The position numbers and the translations under genes were made by a program. DNA of 64,000 nt from Phycisphaerales bacterium (GTDB lineage Bacteria; Planctomycetota; Phycisphaerae; Phycisphaerales; UBA1924), in assembly GCA_026982335.1 (NCBI GenBank), contig JALSHH010000018.1:16852-80851 (forward strand), in the 5' to 3' direction. Numbering within the stretch: position 1 is the stretch's first letter; each line of letters starts with the position of its first letter. Positions 1 to 8,976 of the stretch are shown piece after piece. The notes under the pieces were generated by a model, which was not told where the DNA came from, made no database searches, and worked only from the letters and a program-made list of their open reading frames with translations.

Positions 1-1
1 G

Positions 2-409
2 GGGACATCTTCGGGATCCGTAGCCGACATCGCTCAAGAGCACCGTGGGCTCGGATATGACGGACTTGGGTTCCACTTTGTCATCGGCAATGGCACCCGG
101 ATGGGGGATGGCGAGATCCATGTGGGATATCGCTGGATTGATCAGCGTGATGGTGCCGAGCTCGTTGGTGTGCGTGATGGACTTTCATCAGCTGGGGTGA
201 TTGAGATTTGCCTCGTAGGCGATGGTGACCGGCGTCCGTTTACTGATGAACAGCTCCATCGGCTTGCCCAAGTGGTTACAGCCTTAGCCCAGCGGCTTGA
301 TATCCCCCCTGAGAAGATCCATCTTCACAAAGACTTAGCCGGGACAACGAGTCCTGGACAGTATTTTCCCCAAGCCGAGTTCGAGCAGCTTCTTGCTTCG
401 ATGAGGTGA
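2..409 (+). CDS. N-acetylmuramoyl-L-alanine amidase / PGRP-like, C-terminal part
   Basis: The reading frame is open from base 2, so the start lies outside the window; 135 residues are visible. They read like the second half of an Amidase_2/PGRP zinc amidase, which cuts the amide bond between muramic acid and the stem peptide of peptidoglycan. The segment QEHRGLGYDGLGFHFVIGNG carries the usual histidine before an aromatic-rich strand, followed by the family GDGEIHVGYRW strand, and the end HLHKDLAGTTSPG matches the C-terminal zinc-ligand region (normally GHrD...T.CPG). The cysteine of CPG is serine here. The first zinc histidine would be upstream and cannot be checked. Family assignment is by motif only. 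Confidence 0.7.
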   Translation, partial: GTSSGSVADIAQEHRGLGYDGLGFHFVIGNGTRMGDGEIHVGYRWIDQRDGAELVGVRDGLSSAGVIEICLVGDGDRRPFTDEQLHRLAQVVTALAQRLDIPPEKIHLHKDLAGTTSPGQYFPQAEFEQLLASMR

Positions 410-760
410 GTCTGTTCGACGACTTCCGTCTGAATTTTGCCAAATCGTCCGATCCTCCCCTGATTTTGTGCGTAGAGTCACCGGTCATCGAGGATGCTGT
501 GAGCGCCCGTTCTCGCTTTGGGGGTGTTTGATCAAGATGGGTGTTCTGCGTTGATTATCTCCTGAAAAATACCAAAGTCTCTGTGTGTCGAGTCGGCCAA
601 TGGCGCACCGAGCGGATACGATCAGCACGCCGATAACCGTGATTGTGGCACTTGTGGCTGGAATCCAAGGGAGAACTTGCCGAAATAGACCTTCAACACG
701 ATGCTTTGGGCATCCGTATTCAATGGGTGTGTTTCGGGAAATGTGAGAGCTTGACACAAG
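410..760. other. Intergenic gap, no supported gene
   Basis: These 351 bases hold no frame with coding character that I trust. A minus-strand frame through 540-720 encodes one hydrophobic stretch (about TSATITVIGVLIVSA), but it has no convincing start and runs on antisense through the kinase gene, so I leave it out. No clear terminator follows the amidase. Confidence 0.5.
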
Positions 761-1645
761 ATGACTGAACTGACGGCAGCATGGAAGAAGGGGGATACCG
801 TTCAGGGGTACCGGGTGATGTCCGAAATCGGGCGAGGTGCTGCTTCGGTTATTTATCTTGTGCAAGATCCGAAAACAAAGCAGGTCTGGGCACTCAAGCA
901 TGTCGTCAAAAAAAATCCCAAAGAACAGCGATTCCTTGATCAGACCGAAGCCGAGTACAAAATCGCTTCTCAGCTCGATCACGAATCCATCCGCAAGATT
1001 CCGCGCATCATCAAAAAAGGTTCATTGCTTAAGACCAATGAGTTGTATTTGGTGATGGAGTTGGTCGACGGGGTATCGCTTCACGAAGAACAGCCTGATG
1101 ATTTGGCAACGATGGTTGATATTTTTCGTCAGACGGCGTCAGCTTTGGCCCAGATGCACGATCGTGGATTTGTTCATGCAGATATGAAGCCTCACAATGT
1201 AATTGTGGGTGTTGATCTTGATGGGAACCATACAGCCAAACTGATTGATCTCGGGCAAAGCTGCAAGATCGGGACGATCAAGAAGCGGATTCAAGGCACC
1301 CCGGACTACATTGCACCCGAGCAAGTCCATCGCCGAGCAATCACAGCCAAAACAGACATCTACAACTTTGGCGCGACAATGTACTGGGTACTCACCGGCA
1401 AGAACATCCCGACTGCGATGGGTACCAAGAGTGATTCGCTGATGAGCTCGCTCGATGATGCGCTGATTACCAAAGCGATACCGGTCAATGAGATTAATCC
1501 ATTGGTTCCTGATCGGCTCAACGATCTGATCATGCAGTGTATCGAGATTAATCCAGACGATCGGGTTGAAGACATGCACATTGTGGCAGACAAGCTTGAC
1601 CTGATCTTGGGCATCCTCCGAGCGCCATCAATACAGGCGGAATGA
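761..1645 (+). CDS. Serine/threonine protein kinase (Hanks type), soluble
   Basis: 294 residues, essentially a bare kinase domain with no membrane segment or sensor domain. Visible motifs in order: glycine loop IGRGAASVIYL (about 23-33), ATP-anchoring Lys46 in ALKHV, catalytic loop HADMKPHN (139-146, Asp141), metal-binding DLG (163-165, replacing DFG), GTPDYIAPE (179-187) and TDIYNFG. The HRD arginine is alanine, so this is not an RD kinase and need not depend on activation-loop phosphorylation. The gene is followed after 64 bp by a metallophosphoesterase on the same strand, which might act in the same circuit (inference). The start is the ATG at 761. Confidence 0.9.
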   Translation: MTELTAAWKKGDTVQGYRVMSEIGRGAASVIYLVQDPKTKQVWALKHVVKKNPKEQRFLDQTEAEYKIASQLDHESIRKIPRIIKKGSLLKTNELYLVMELVDGVSLHEEQPDDLATMVDIFRQTASALAQMHDRGFVHADMKPHNVIVGVDLDGNHTAKLIDLGQSCKIGTIKKRIQGTPDYIAPEQVHRRAITAKTDIYNFGATMYWVLTGKNIPTAMGTKSDSLMSSLDDALITKAIPVNEINPLVPDRLNDLIMQCIEINPDDRVEDMHIVADKLDLILGILRAPSIQAE

Positions 1646-1709
1646 TCCCGGCTCGATTTGACCATTCTTTGAAGCATATTTCCAACCGATACGCTACACT
1701 CTCGTTGCG

Positions 1710-2597
1710 ATGTATACGCTCGATCTCAAAGATATCGACGAAGTGGTGGACGCGCTGCGCGCCGGGGCATCGGCGTGTCGCAACGCAACCTGTCGCCAAG
1801 GATCAATAGAGATCATCGAAGCACCCGGTAAACTCATTGCCACCGGCGATACGCACGATCATCGGAAAAACTTCAAGGCCGTGCTCAGTGCTGCCGGGCT
1901 CGATGGCGAGTTTGGAGCGGAGGAAAAACACCTTACCCTCCACGAGATCATCCATCCAGACTTGCCCGAATCACGAGAGCTGCCTTTGGATTTGTCCTAT
2001 CGAGGTTTGACTCGGATTGCGTATTTCAAATCGCAGTACCCTGAGTTGGTCCATGTGCTTTTGGCCAATCATGAACTCGCCCAGGCGATCGGGTCAGGGA
2101 TCATGAAAAATGGGGTCAAGGTTGTCGATGCCTTCAATGCTGGGGTGGAATCAATCTTTGGCGATCAATCGCACCGTGTTCACGATGCAATCACCGACTT
2201 TGTGATGTCGATGCCTATTGCGTTGCGATGCCGATGTCCCCAAGGCGATATCCTGTGTGCGCACTCATTGCCTGGGCCGGCGTCGATGGGGCGGTTTGAT
2301 CCTTCGATTTTGGATCGTGAGCTGACACCGGATGATTATCAGCCTCGGGTTGGCTCGGCGCACCTGATGGTTTGGGGGCGTGGGTATGACCATGACCAAC
2401 TCGAAGATTTGACCGAACGGTGGGGGGTCAATCTGTTCATCCTTGGGCACGAACACGCGCCCAATGGGTACGCGGTGATCGAACCTAATGCGGTGGTGCT
2501 CAATACGGATCACGCGCGGGCGGTGTATGTCGAGCTTGATCTTGAGGATGAGCCGACGGTTGAGCGGTGCGTGAGCAAGATGGTGCATATTCGTTAG
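1710..2597 (+). CDS. Calcineurin-like metallophosphoesterase
   Basis: 295 residues. The phosphoesterase core is clear: GDTHDH (46-51, the GDxH metal site), ANHE (119-122, in place of GNHE), AHSLPG (184-189) and GHEHAPNG (246-253), followed by NTDHA (265-269). The fold resembles PPP-family or ApaH/PrpE protein and dinucleotide phosphatases; the substrate cannot be told. It lies just downstream of the kinase on the same strand, with a 64 bp gap. The N-terminal 40 residues contain two cysteines (CRNATCRQG) and are not part of the core. Confidence 0.85.
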   Translation: MYTLDLKDIDEVVDALRAGASACRNATCRQGSIEIIEAPGKLIATGDTHDHRKNFKAVLSAAGLDGEFGAEEKHLTLHEIIHPDLPESRELPLDLSYRGLTRIAYFKSQYPELVHVLLANHELAQAIGSGIMKNGVKVVDAFNAGVESIFGDQSHRVHDAITDFVMSMPIALRCRCPQGDILCAHSLPGPASMGRFDPSILDRELTPDDYQPRVGSAHLMVWGRGYDHDQLEDLTERWGVNLFILGHEHAPNGYAVIEPNAVVLNTDHARAVYVELDLEDEPTVERCVSKMVHIR

Positions 2598-2633
2598 AGC
2601 AACCGGCGAGCCGCCGTCAGGTAGGCTTGTAGC

Positions 2634-3653
2634 ATGGCATCTTCTCATATATCCAAAGCCCCCATCTGCCCCAAGTGCGGGTACGATCAATCCGGCGAGA
2701 TCGCCACTTGGGAAGACCAATGCCCGCTCGAAGGCAGGTGCCCTGAGTGTGGGCTTGAGTTTTCGTGGGCCAATGTGTTGGTTCCAAACTTGATTGATCT
2801 TCCTTGGTTCGTTGAACACGCCAAGACCAAACGCGAGATGCTTAGGCGGACGATTCCGACGCTTTGGATGCTGATGATTCCCAATCGGTATTGGCATCGT
2901 GTCACGATGGAGACCGGGCGATCGCTCAGGCGGTATACGCTGTGGATTGTGTTGATGATGCTCGTTTTGCACATCGTGAGTTCGCTGGCTCTGCTGGCGG
3001 CGATTCATGGGCATACGCTGTCCTCCAATGCGTACTACACCCAATGGTTGAATGCAGGGAAAACGGAGGAGCGTCGAGCGATGATCCGTGATTGGATCAT
3101 CGATACGAGTTTACTCGACTATTGGTGGCCGATTATTGGCGAAGCGGTGTTGCATCCTGCGGTTGCCCGTTCAATCAATACAGGAGAGATATCGGAAGTA
3201 GCGGGGATGTTCGCTATGGCGTGCGCGAGCATTTCAGCGACATGGTTTTTATTGTTCTGCATGTTCCCGGTGACCAGAGCACGCATGAAACTTCGAATGG
3301 TGCATGTTGCCCGCGCGATGGTGGTCGTGGGGTTGCTCCCGTTTCTGATCTTCGAGTTGGCCAGGTTCGCCGCGGCGGCGATCTATGTCGGGGAGTATTG
3401 GGCACCATTGGCCAATGTAGAAATGGTGATCAACTTGGTGATTCTATTGCTCATCGTCTGGATGTTTGTCTGGGTGCAGTGGTTCTGGATCAGCGCCGTG
3501 TGGATCGGATGGAAGGTGAAGGCGCGGTGGTTCGAGATGATTCTGGTGACGACGGCCTCGTTCTTAGGGATTGTTTCTACAGGAATTATTCACTCGATAC
3601 TCCTGCACATTGGCGAGGCGATCAATGCCATTGCGACATGGGCGGGGATTTAG
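2634..3653 (+). CDS. Multipass membrane protein with N-terminal zinc ribbon
   Basis: 339 residues. The N-terminus carries a rubredoxin-like pair CPKCGYD (residues 11-17) and CPECGLEFSW (about 36-45), followed by a cytoplasmic linker and at least five hydrophobic segments (LWIVLMMLVLHIVSSLALLAAI, AMACASISATWFLLFCMF, MVVVGLLPFLIFELARF, MVINLVILLLIVWMFVW and a C-terminal one). This architecture is frequent in planctomycetes and has no assigned function that I know. The ATG at 2634 keeps the whole zinc ribbon. It starts 36 bp after the phosphoesterase stop and may be co-transcribed. Confidence 0.8.
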   Translation: MASSHISKAPICPKCGYDQSGEIATWEDQCPLEGRCPECGLEFSWANVLVPNLIDLPWFVEHAKTKREMLRRTIPTLWMLMIPNRYWHRVTMETGRSLRRYTLWIVLMMLVLHIVSSLALLAAIHGHTLSSNAYYTQWLNAGKTEERRAMIRDWIIDTSLLDYWWPIIGEAVLHPAVARSINTGEISEVAGMFAMACASISATWFLLFCMFPVTRARMKLRMVHVARAMVVVGLLPFLIFELARFAAAAIYVGEYWAPLANVEMVINLVILLLIVWMFVWVQWFWISAVWIGWKVKARWFEMILVTTASFLGIVSTGIIHSILLHIGEAINAIATWAGI

Positions 3654-3684
3654 AGATTGATCGCTGACGGGTATACCATTGCCC

Positions 3685-4995
3685 ATGAGCACATCCACCA
3701 CCCAAACCCCCGCCAAAGCCATCGACCATGCCATCATCGACACCATCGCCGCGACTGATCCCCAGGTCGCCGAGCTTGTCCGCGCTGAAGCCCAGCGGCA
3801 GGAATATACGATCGAATTGATTGCTTCAGAGAATCATGCCTCGCCAGCCGTCACGGTGGCGGCGGGGACTTGCATGACCAATAAGTATGCTGAGGGGTAT
3901 CCCGGGCGGCGGTACTACGGTGGGTGTGCGCATCACGATCAAGTCGAACAGCTCGCACGCGATCGGGCCAAGAAACTCTTTGGATGTAAGTTCGCCAATG
4001 TTCAGCCTCATTCTGGAGCGCAGGCGAACACGGCTGCGTTTATGGCGATGATGGAACCGGGCGACACTTTCTTGTCACTGGTCCTCAAAGATGGCGGGCA
4101 TCTCTCGCACGGGATGTCCCTCAACTTCAGCGGCATCTTCTACAAACCCGTCCATTACGCGTTGCACTACGACAAAAAACATCCCCAGCATGAGCAGATT
4201 GATTACGGTTCGGTGCTTGCTGCAGCCAAGGAATACAAGCCCAAGATGATCCTCTGTGGGTACTCTGCCTACCCGCGCCAGATCAACTTCGCCAAGTTTC
4301 GTGAAATTGCCGATGAAGTGGGCGCGACGCTGATGGCTGACATCGCGCATATTGCCGGTTTGGTCGCCGCGGGCGAGCATCCTTCGCCGTTCCCTCATGC
4401 GCATATCGTCACGACGACGACGCATAAATCCCTGCGAGGCCCACGCGGCGGGTTGATTATGACCAACGATGAGGATTTGAACAAACTCATCAACCGCAAT
4501 GTGTTTCCGGGTGTGCAGGGTGGCCCTTTGATGCACATGATCACCGCCAAGGCCGTCGCGTTTGGTGAGGCACTCAAGCCTGAGTTCAAAGCCTACCAAC
4601 AGCAGGTCATCAAGAATGCCCAGGCGCTCGCAGCCGCGATGACCGCGCATGGATTCCGCATCACCAGTGACGGCACTGACAATCACCTGATGCTCGTGGA
4701 CTTGACGGTGAAGGACTCCGAACTCACCGGCAAGGAGGCCGAGAAATGGCTTGAAGATGCCGGGTTGATTACGAACAAGAACGGGATCCCTGATGATCCA
4801 CGCTCGCCGATGATTACTTCAGGGTTGCGCCTGGGTACGCCGGCGACGACCACGCGCGGGTTCAAAGAAGCCGAGATGGCGACCATCGCCGAGTGGATCA
4901 ACCGCGTGATCGAATCCAAGGGCGACGAGGCGACGATCAACACGGTTCGCACCCAAGTCAAATCACTCTGCGAGCGTTTCCCGTTGTGTCATTGA
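3685..4995 (+). CDS. glyA: Serine hydroxymethyltransferase
   Basis: 436 residues, slightly longer than the usual 415-430. PLP enzyme that interconverts serine plus tetrahydrofolate with glycine plus methylene-tetrahydrofolate in the cytosol. Diagnostic stretches: [12 protein letters not shown] (45-56), [16 protein letters not shown] (66-81), QPHSGAQAN (107-115), [17 protein letters not shown] and the Schiff-base lysine Lys248 in [14 protein letters not shown]. An in-frame TTG six bases earlier is possible, but the ATG at 3685 is preferred. The gene converges with the next minus-strand gene and their stop regions overlap by 7 bp. Confidence 0.97.
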   Translation: MSTSTTQTPAKAIDHAIIDTIAATDPQVAELVRAEAQRQEYTIELIASENHASPAVTVAAGTCMTNKYAEGYPGRRYYGGCAHHDQVEQLARDRAKKLFGCKFANVQPHSGAQANTAAFMAMMEPGDTFLSLVLKDGGHLSHGMSLNFSGIFYKPVHYALHYDKKHPQHEQIDYGSVLAAAKEYKPKMILCGYSAYPRQINFAKFREIADEVGATLMADIAHIAGLVAAGEHPSPFPHAHIVTTTTHKSLRGPRGGLIMTNDEDLNKLINRNVFPGVQGGPLMHMITAKAVAFGEALKPEFKAYQQQVIKNAQALAAAMTAHGFRITSDGTDNHLMLVDLTVKDSELTGKEAEKWLEDAGLITNKNGIPDDPRSPMITSGLRLGTPATTTRGFKEAEMATIAEWINRVIESKGDEATINTVRTQVKSLCERFPLCH

Positions 4996-5321
4996 GGCAG
5001 TGCCCGGCTCTTGCGGCTTTCATCGATGTTGATATCACCCCAATTAAAATACCCTGCGGCCGATCGTTCGCCCTTGGGGATGCGAAGATAGGTCATTGTG
5101 CCATCTTGGTGGAGTCTGAATATCCGTTCGGCGGTGCCTGCGAAGCCGACGACGGCTTTGGGATCGGCAGCAGCGGATTGATTGCCCATGCCCCCGATCA
5201 AGATCCCGCCAAGCAGGGCGATCGAAGCGATCGCCGCGAGCCTCCATCGGGCGGAGGAGCGTTCGAGGGCCATAAGACGGTCGTTGATCGTGGGTTCGGT
5301 AGTGGATGGTGTGTTCATCAT
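4989..5321 (-). CDS. Small single-pass membrane or exported protein, unknown
   Basis: 110 residues. Residues 1-27 are charged and probably cytoplasmic, 28-46 ([19 protein letters not shown]) form one transmembrane helix or uncleaved signal anchor, and the rest reads [27 protein letters not shown] followed by an acidic end. The phrase [16 protein letters not shown] has the regular look of a small folded domain. I do not recognise a family with a function. Two adjacent ATGs (5321, 5318) are possible starts. It converges on glyA with a 7 bp overlap. Confidence 0.65.
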   Translation of the reverse strand: MMNTPSTTEPTINDRLMALERSSARWRLAAIASIALLGGILIGGMGNQSAAADPKAVVGFAGTAERIFRLHQDGTMTYLRIPKGERSAAGYFNWGDINIDESRKSRALPQ

Positions 5322-5420
5322 GTCAGTATGACCGCAATTGAGTACCGGCGCTGACAGGGAAAGGAAGATTTCTTCAAGAAGTCCCTTCGGTGGTCCGGCT
5401 GGTCGATCCGGGCCACCGAG

Positions 5421-6377
5421 TTATTCCAGCATCTCCACCGAAGCTGACTTCATCTCACGATGCCCGCGCAGCATATCCCACGAATAGATCGTGATCGCAA
5501 CCCAGATAATCACAAACGATGCAAACTTCAAAGGCGTGAACGATTCGCCAAAGGCGATGAACGAGAGCAACAACTGACCCGTGGGCGCACTGTATTGGAG
5601 CAATCCGACGGTACTCAAGGGCAGCAGCCGAACCGCGTTGGTAAAACACACCATCGGGATAATCGTGACGATCCCACCGAGCAGCATGACGCCCACGAGC
5701 CACAACGGGGTTGAGTCGTGGAGGATGATCGCAGCGTTTTTCTGAGACAACCAGATCATCAACCCGATCCCCAAAGGCATCAAGAACATCATCTCAAAGG
5801 TCAATCCGACCGTCGCGCTGACTTTCACATTCTTGCGCAAAAGCCCATACAACCCAAAGCTCGTCGGAAGGACCAAGGCGATCCATGGGAAACCCAGAGA
5901 GTTGGCAGCGGTAAGCTCGGCATAACCCATCACCACGACCGCGACGCCCGCGAGTGCCACAGCGACCCATTGAATTCGGCTCATGCGCTCGCCAAGAAAA
6001 AAGAATCCAAGAGCGATCGAAAACAACGGATTGATGTAGTACCCCATCGCAGCATGGCTCATCCGATCTGTCGCAACGGCATAGATAAAGAAAAACCAGT
6101 TGAAGAAGATCAACCCCGTCGAAGGGATGAGGTATTTGAGCGTGTTCCAAGTGGTGAGTGCTTTGCGAAACTCGCCGAGTTGTTTCGAAAAGGCGAGGAT
6201 CACCAGCAATACCGGGAATCCAAAGAGAATCCGCTCAGCAAAGGCTTCGAGCGGCGGGGCGTCGTAGTAGCTCAGGAGTTTGAAGTAGCTGGGCAGAAAA
6301 AACGCCCACCACCCAAACGCCCCCATCGCATACGCAAACCCTTTGGCCTTATGCGGGTATTGGGTGTTCTGGTGCAT
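5421..6377 (-). CDS. rarD: RarD/EamA-type permease
   Basis: 318 residues from the ATG at 6377. It is a ten-helix drug/metabolite transporter of the RarD branch: KGFAYAMGAFGWWAFFLPSYFKLL at the N-terminus, then AERILFGFPVLLV, GLIFFNWFFFIYAV, MGYYINPLFSIALGFFFLGERMSRIQW, and in the second half PLSTVGLLQYSAPTGQLLLSFIAFGE. The GYYINPL...ERL-like motif is the family hallmark. The substrate is not known. The frame is open for 49 further codons upstream, but that part is translated from a purine-rich repeat region (6400-6490) and is rejected as coding. Confidence 0.88.
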   Translation of the reverse strand: MHQNTQYPHKAKGFAYAMGAFGWWAFFLPSYFKLLSYYDAPPLEAFAERILFGFPVLLVILAFSKQLGEFRKALTTWNTLKYLIPSTGLIFFNWFFFIYAVATDRMSHAAMGYYINPLFSIALGFFFLGERMSRIQWVAVALAGVAVVVMGYAELTAANSLGFPWIALVLPTSFGLYGLLRKNVKVSATVGLTFEMMFLMPLGIGLMIWLSQKNAAIILHDSTPLWLVGVMLLGGIVTIIPMVCFTNAVRLLPLSTVGLLQYSAPTGQLLLSFIAFGESFTPLKFASFVIIWVAITIYSWDMLRGHREMKSASVEMLE

Positions 6378-6399
6378 CGGGGCAATGGTATGCGCTGGG

Positions 6400-6500
6400 G
6401 AGAGGGGGAGAGGGAGAAGAGTTTGCCACAGAGTACGCAGAGAGAAAGAGAGAGGGAGGTGGAGAAAGAGAGAAGAGGAGGAAGGGGAGAGGATAGTATG
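6400..6500. repeat. Left arm of cassette A: purine tract with CTYTGCG-type repeat
   Basis: A nearly pure A/G tract on the plus strand (6395-6490) interrupted by TTTGCCACAGAGTACGCAG at 6422-6440. This piece is an imperfect inverted match to GCGTGCTCTGTGGTGAAA at 7082-7099 on the other side of the gene at 6506-7003. The same kinds of words (CTCTGCG, CTTTGCG, GTACGCAG) flank the GxxExxY gene at 36 kb. Confidence 0.6.
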
Positions 6501-6505
6501 GAGTG

Positions 6506-7003
6506 ATGAAGTTGAATCATTCAATTGTCTGGGTCTGGGTGGTCTTGATACTTTCAGTTTCTGTTGCTCAGGCGGGTCCAGCCGATCAATGGCGTGATCG
6601 GCGCGGAGATTTCCGGGCAGTACTCGTCGAGCAAGGGCATGATCGCTGGTGTGACTGGGCGAGACTCTCTGTCTACATCATGATGTCATACACCGCAGCC
6701 AAGAACGAAGGTGCCCGAAGAGAGTGGTCAGCGGGACAAATCAATGCCCTTCGCCATGCGTTGTGGCAATACCAACTATCGCACGCCTTTGGCGTCCAAA
6801 CCGCCCAAGCCCTAGGCGATCAGCAAGAACGATACTCAACTGATCTCAAAGACTCCGCCATCGATCAGCACAACAACCAAGCCGCCAGAGCTTTGTACAT
6901 CACCAACAAGCAGGCCCAGATCCCGCTCGATCAAGCCATCCGAGCCATTGTGCACTCCATCAATACTCAAGACGCCCAGTTCATCACCAACCCAAACCCA
7001 TAA
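6506..7003 (+). CDS. Secreted helical protein, DUF6973-like
   Basis: 165 residues. MKLNHSIVWVWVVLILSVSVAQA is a good Sec signal peptide, cleavage likely after AQA. The mature part contains INALRHALWQYQLSHAFG, then ALGDQQE, then DSAIDQHNNQAARALY. This arrangement (N..RHA.W, GD..E, D.HNN..AR) resembles the DUF6973 family, from memory and not verified; its function is unknown to me. An in-frame GTG lies one codon earlier (6503). The gene is isolated between the divergent rarD and rimO genes, bounded on both sides by purine or pyrimidine tracts and inverted repeat arms, so it may have arrived as a cassette. Confidence 0.65.
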   Translation: MKLNHSIVWVWVVLILSVSVAQAGPADQWRDRRGDFRAVLVEQGHDRWCDWARLSVYIMMSYTAAKNEGARREWSAGQINALRHALWQYQLSHAFGVQTAQALGDQQERYSTDLKDSAIDQHNNQAARALYITNKQAQIPLDQAIRAIVHSINTQDAQFITNPNP

Positions 7004-7110
7004 CTCCCCTCCCCCTCTTCTCCTTTTCTTCTCCTCTTCCACATTCCTATTCTTCCTCTGCCTTTCTTCTCTGTGTGCTTTGCGTGCTCTGTGGTGAAAT
7101 CCCCTCCCCC
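7004..7110. repeat. Right arm of cassette A: pyrimidine tract plus CTTTGCG/CTCTGTG words
   Basis: Immediately after the stop of the secreted protein comes a C/T tract (7004-7070) and then TGTGCTTTGCGTGCTCTGTGG and GTGAAA ending near 7099. It mirrors the left arm at 6400-6500: GCGTGCTCTGTGG against the complement of CCACAGAGTACGC, one mismatch in 13. Together the arms make an element of about 0.7 kb. Confidence 0.6.
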
Positions 7111-7128
7111 GGCATATCATCCACTCCA

Positions 7129-8811
7129 ATGCCCACCGACCCTTCCACCATCAAAACCATCTCCTTCGTGAGCCTGGGTTGCCCCAAGAACCTTGTCGAT
7201 TCCGAGAAGATGCTCGGGCTTCTGGCAGCCGACGGACTCATGCCGGTGTCGGCGGAGTTCATCGAAGATCAAGAGCATGACGATCTCTCGCTCTCAGGCT
7301 CCGAGCAGGACGCATCGGCAACCGATGGGCGAGTCACGCCCGCCGACGCGGTGGTGATTAATACCTGCGGGTTCTTGGAGGCCTCCAAGCAAGAATCGCT
7401 CGGCGTGATCGCCGAAGCGGTCAAACTCAAAGAGCAAGGCAAGATCAAACGCGTCGTCGTCGCCGGGTGCTTGGTGCAACGGCATCGAGCCAAGATGTTC
7501 GATTGGGCGCCGGGGATTGATTCGATGGTGGGGGTGTTTGATCGTGAGCACATCATCGAAGCGGTGCGAGGCGTCAAGTCCGATCGTGAGACACTCGAAG
7601 AGGTACCCAAATACTGGATCAACGCCAATGCGATCACCAGCGCGGAATCCCAAGGCATGCAAACCGTCGGCCTGACCGTCGCGGGAAACGACGGCAAAGG
7701 CATCGGGTATTTCGAATCTGACAATGCTCGGCTTCGATTGACGCCAAGGCACTATTCGTATCTGCGGATTTCCGAAGGGTGCAATCAGAACTGCGCCTTC
7801 TGCACCATCCCCTCAATCCGAGGCAAGATGCGATCCAAACCCGAAGATCGCATCATCGAAGAAGCCCGCGAACTCATGCGCGATGGCGTCTTCGAGATGC
7901 TCATGATCGGACAAGACACGACAAGTTATGGTGACGATATCGGCGTTGGTTTATCGCAGGTCAAAGGCAGCGACAAGTTCCGCGCCGGGTTGCCAAAGCT
8001 GCTTCGATCGCTCTCTGACACGATGAGCGAAGAGATCGGCAAGGGCTGGCTTCGGATGATGTACGCCTACCCAACCTATTTCAGTGACGAGATCATTGAT
8101 GCCTTTGCCGAGGTTGCCGATCGGGGGAATCTGCTGCCCTATCTCGATATCCCGCTCCAGCATGGGTCGGATCGGGTGCTTGAACTGATGCGCCGCAATG
8201 TGACGAGCGCTCATCAGACCGAGTTGTGCCACAAACTCCGCGAACGGATTCCGGGCATGGCGATCCGCACGACCTTCATCACCGGGTTCCCCGGCGAGAC
8301 CGACAGCGATCACCAACAACTCTTGGAGTTCATCGAAGAGGTCCAGTTCGATGCGGTCGGGTGTTTCCAGTATTCCCAAGAACCCGGCACGGCGGCGGGG
8401 CGGATGGAGGATGATCCCAAACTCGCGGTGCCCAAAGAAATCAAACAGCAGCGCCACGATGAGATCATGGCCTTGCAACAGCAGATTGCTTTCGACCAAG
8501 CCGAGTTCATTGCAAGCCAGTTCGATCCAGCCAAGCCGACCGAGACCGGTGCCCAGTTTGATGTCTTGATCGACCAATCGACGGGGAATCAAGTCGAAGT
8601 CACGGCGGGTGTCTCGGATGGTGGTACGCTTTACGCTGGCAGAACCTACTTCCAGGCGCCGCAAATTGATGCGTGCACGCATGTCATCGCCAAGAACACA
8701 CTCTCGCCGGGCGAGTTGGTGCGTTGTACGATCATGGCCAGCGAAGGGTACGACCTGATCGCCCGTCCGGTTGAGGAACTGGATCGCAAAGTTTCTTTGC
8801 AGATTCTTTGA
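7129..8811 (+). CDS. rimO: Ribosomal protein S12 methylthiotransferase
   Basis: 560 residues from the ATG at 7129. This radical-SAM enzyme adds a methylthio group to the conserved aspartate of ribosomal protein S12. The N-terminal MTTase domain has SLGCPKNLVDSE (Cys18), NTCGF (Cys80) and AGCL (Cys114) for the first cluster; the radical SAM motif is CNQNCAFC (Cys218, 222, 225) followed by RGKMRSKPED; YLDIPLQHGSDRVL and RTTFITGFPGET follow, then a TRAM domain. It is about 100 residues longer than typical RimO; the extra sequence lies mainly at residues 38-70 and 150-205, between conserved blocks. The C-terminal SPGELVRCTI fits TRAM. Confidence 0.95.
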   Translation: MPTDPSTIKTISFVSLGCPKNLVDSEKMLGLLAADGLMPVSAEFIEDQEHDDLSLSGSEQDASATDGRVTPADAVVINTCGFLEASKQESLGVIAEAVKLKEQGKIKRVVVAGCLVQRHRAKMFDWAPGIDSMVGVFDREHIIEAVRGVKSDRETLEEVPKYWINANAITSAESQGMQTVGLTVAGNDGKGIGYFESDNARLRLTPRHYSYLRISEGCNQNCAFCTIPSIRGKMRSKPEDRIIEEARELMRDGVFEMLMIGQDTTSYGDDIGVGLSQVKGSDKFRAGLPKLLRSLSDTMSEEIGKGWLRMMYAYPTYFSDEIIDAFAEVADRGNLLPYLDIPLQHGSDRVLELMRRNVTSAHQTELCHKLRERIPGMAIRTTFITGFPGETDSDHQQLLEFIEEVQFDAVGCFQYSQEPGTAAGRMEDDPKLAVPKEIKQQRHDEIMALQQQIAFDQAEFIASQFDPAKPTETGAQFDVLIDQSTGNQVEVTAGVSDGGTLYAGRTYFQAPQIDACTHVIAKNTLSPGELVRCTIMASEGYDLIARPVEELDRKVSLQIL

Positions 8812-8855
8812 AGCGGTATGTTGTTGAAAATGGTGTAGATGCGTGGTTTTTCAAG

Positions 8856-8878
8856 CCCACAGGCGGGATGCCTGTGCC
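8856..8878. repeat. Short palindromic repeat CACAGGC..GCCTGTG
   Basis: CACAGGC at 8858-8864 and GCCTGTG at 8870-8876 form a 7-bp stem with a 5-base loop, inside the run CCCACAGGCGGGATGCCTGTGCC. I recall very similar palindromes as dispersed repeats in planctomycete and other genomes (not verified). It lies between rimO and ftsW, which argues against using the upstream ATG at 8839 as the ftsW start. Confidence 0.5.
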
Positions 8879-8976
8879 ACCAAATGCGAAGAATGGGATT
8901 GATTCCCCCCTTTGAGTGGTCTAAAACCCTCTCCCGAATTTCAATCTCGAATTTGTTTGGAGCCGATACTTTGTCC

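Noticed and set aside
485..982. Minus-strand frame with a hydrophobic stretch
   Set aside because: Most of it is antisense to the kinase; no ribosome site and no recognisable family.
8839..8976. Longer FtsW N-terminus from the ATG at 8839
   Set aside because: The extra 46 residues include a translated palindromic repeat and lack the hydrophobic start expected for SEDS proteins.
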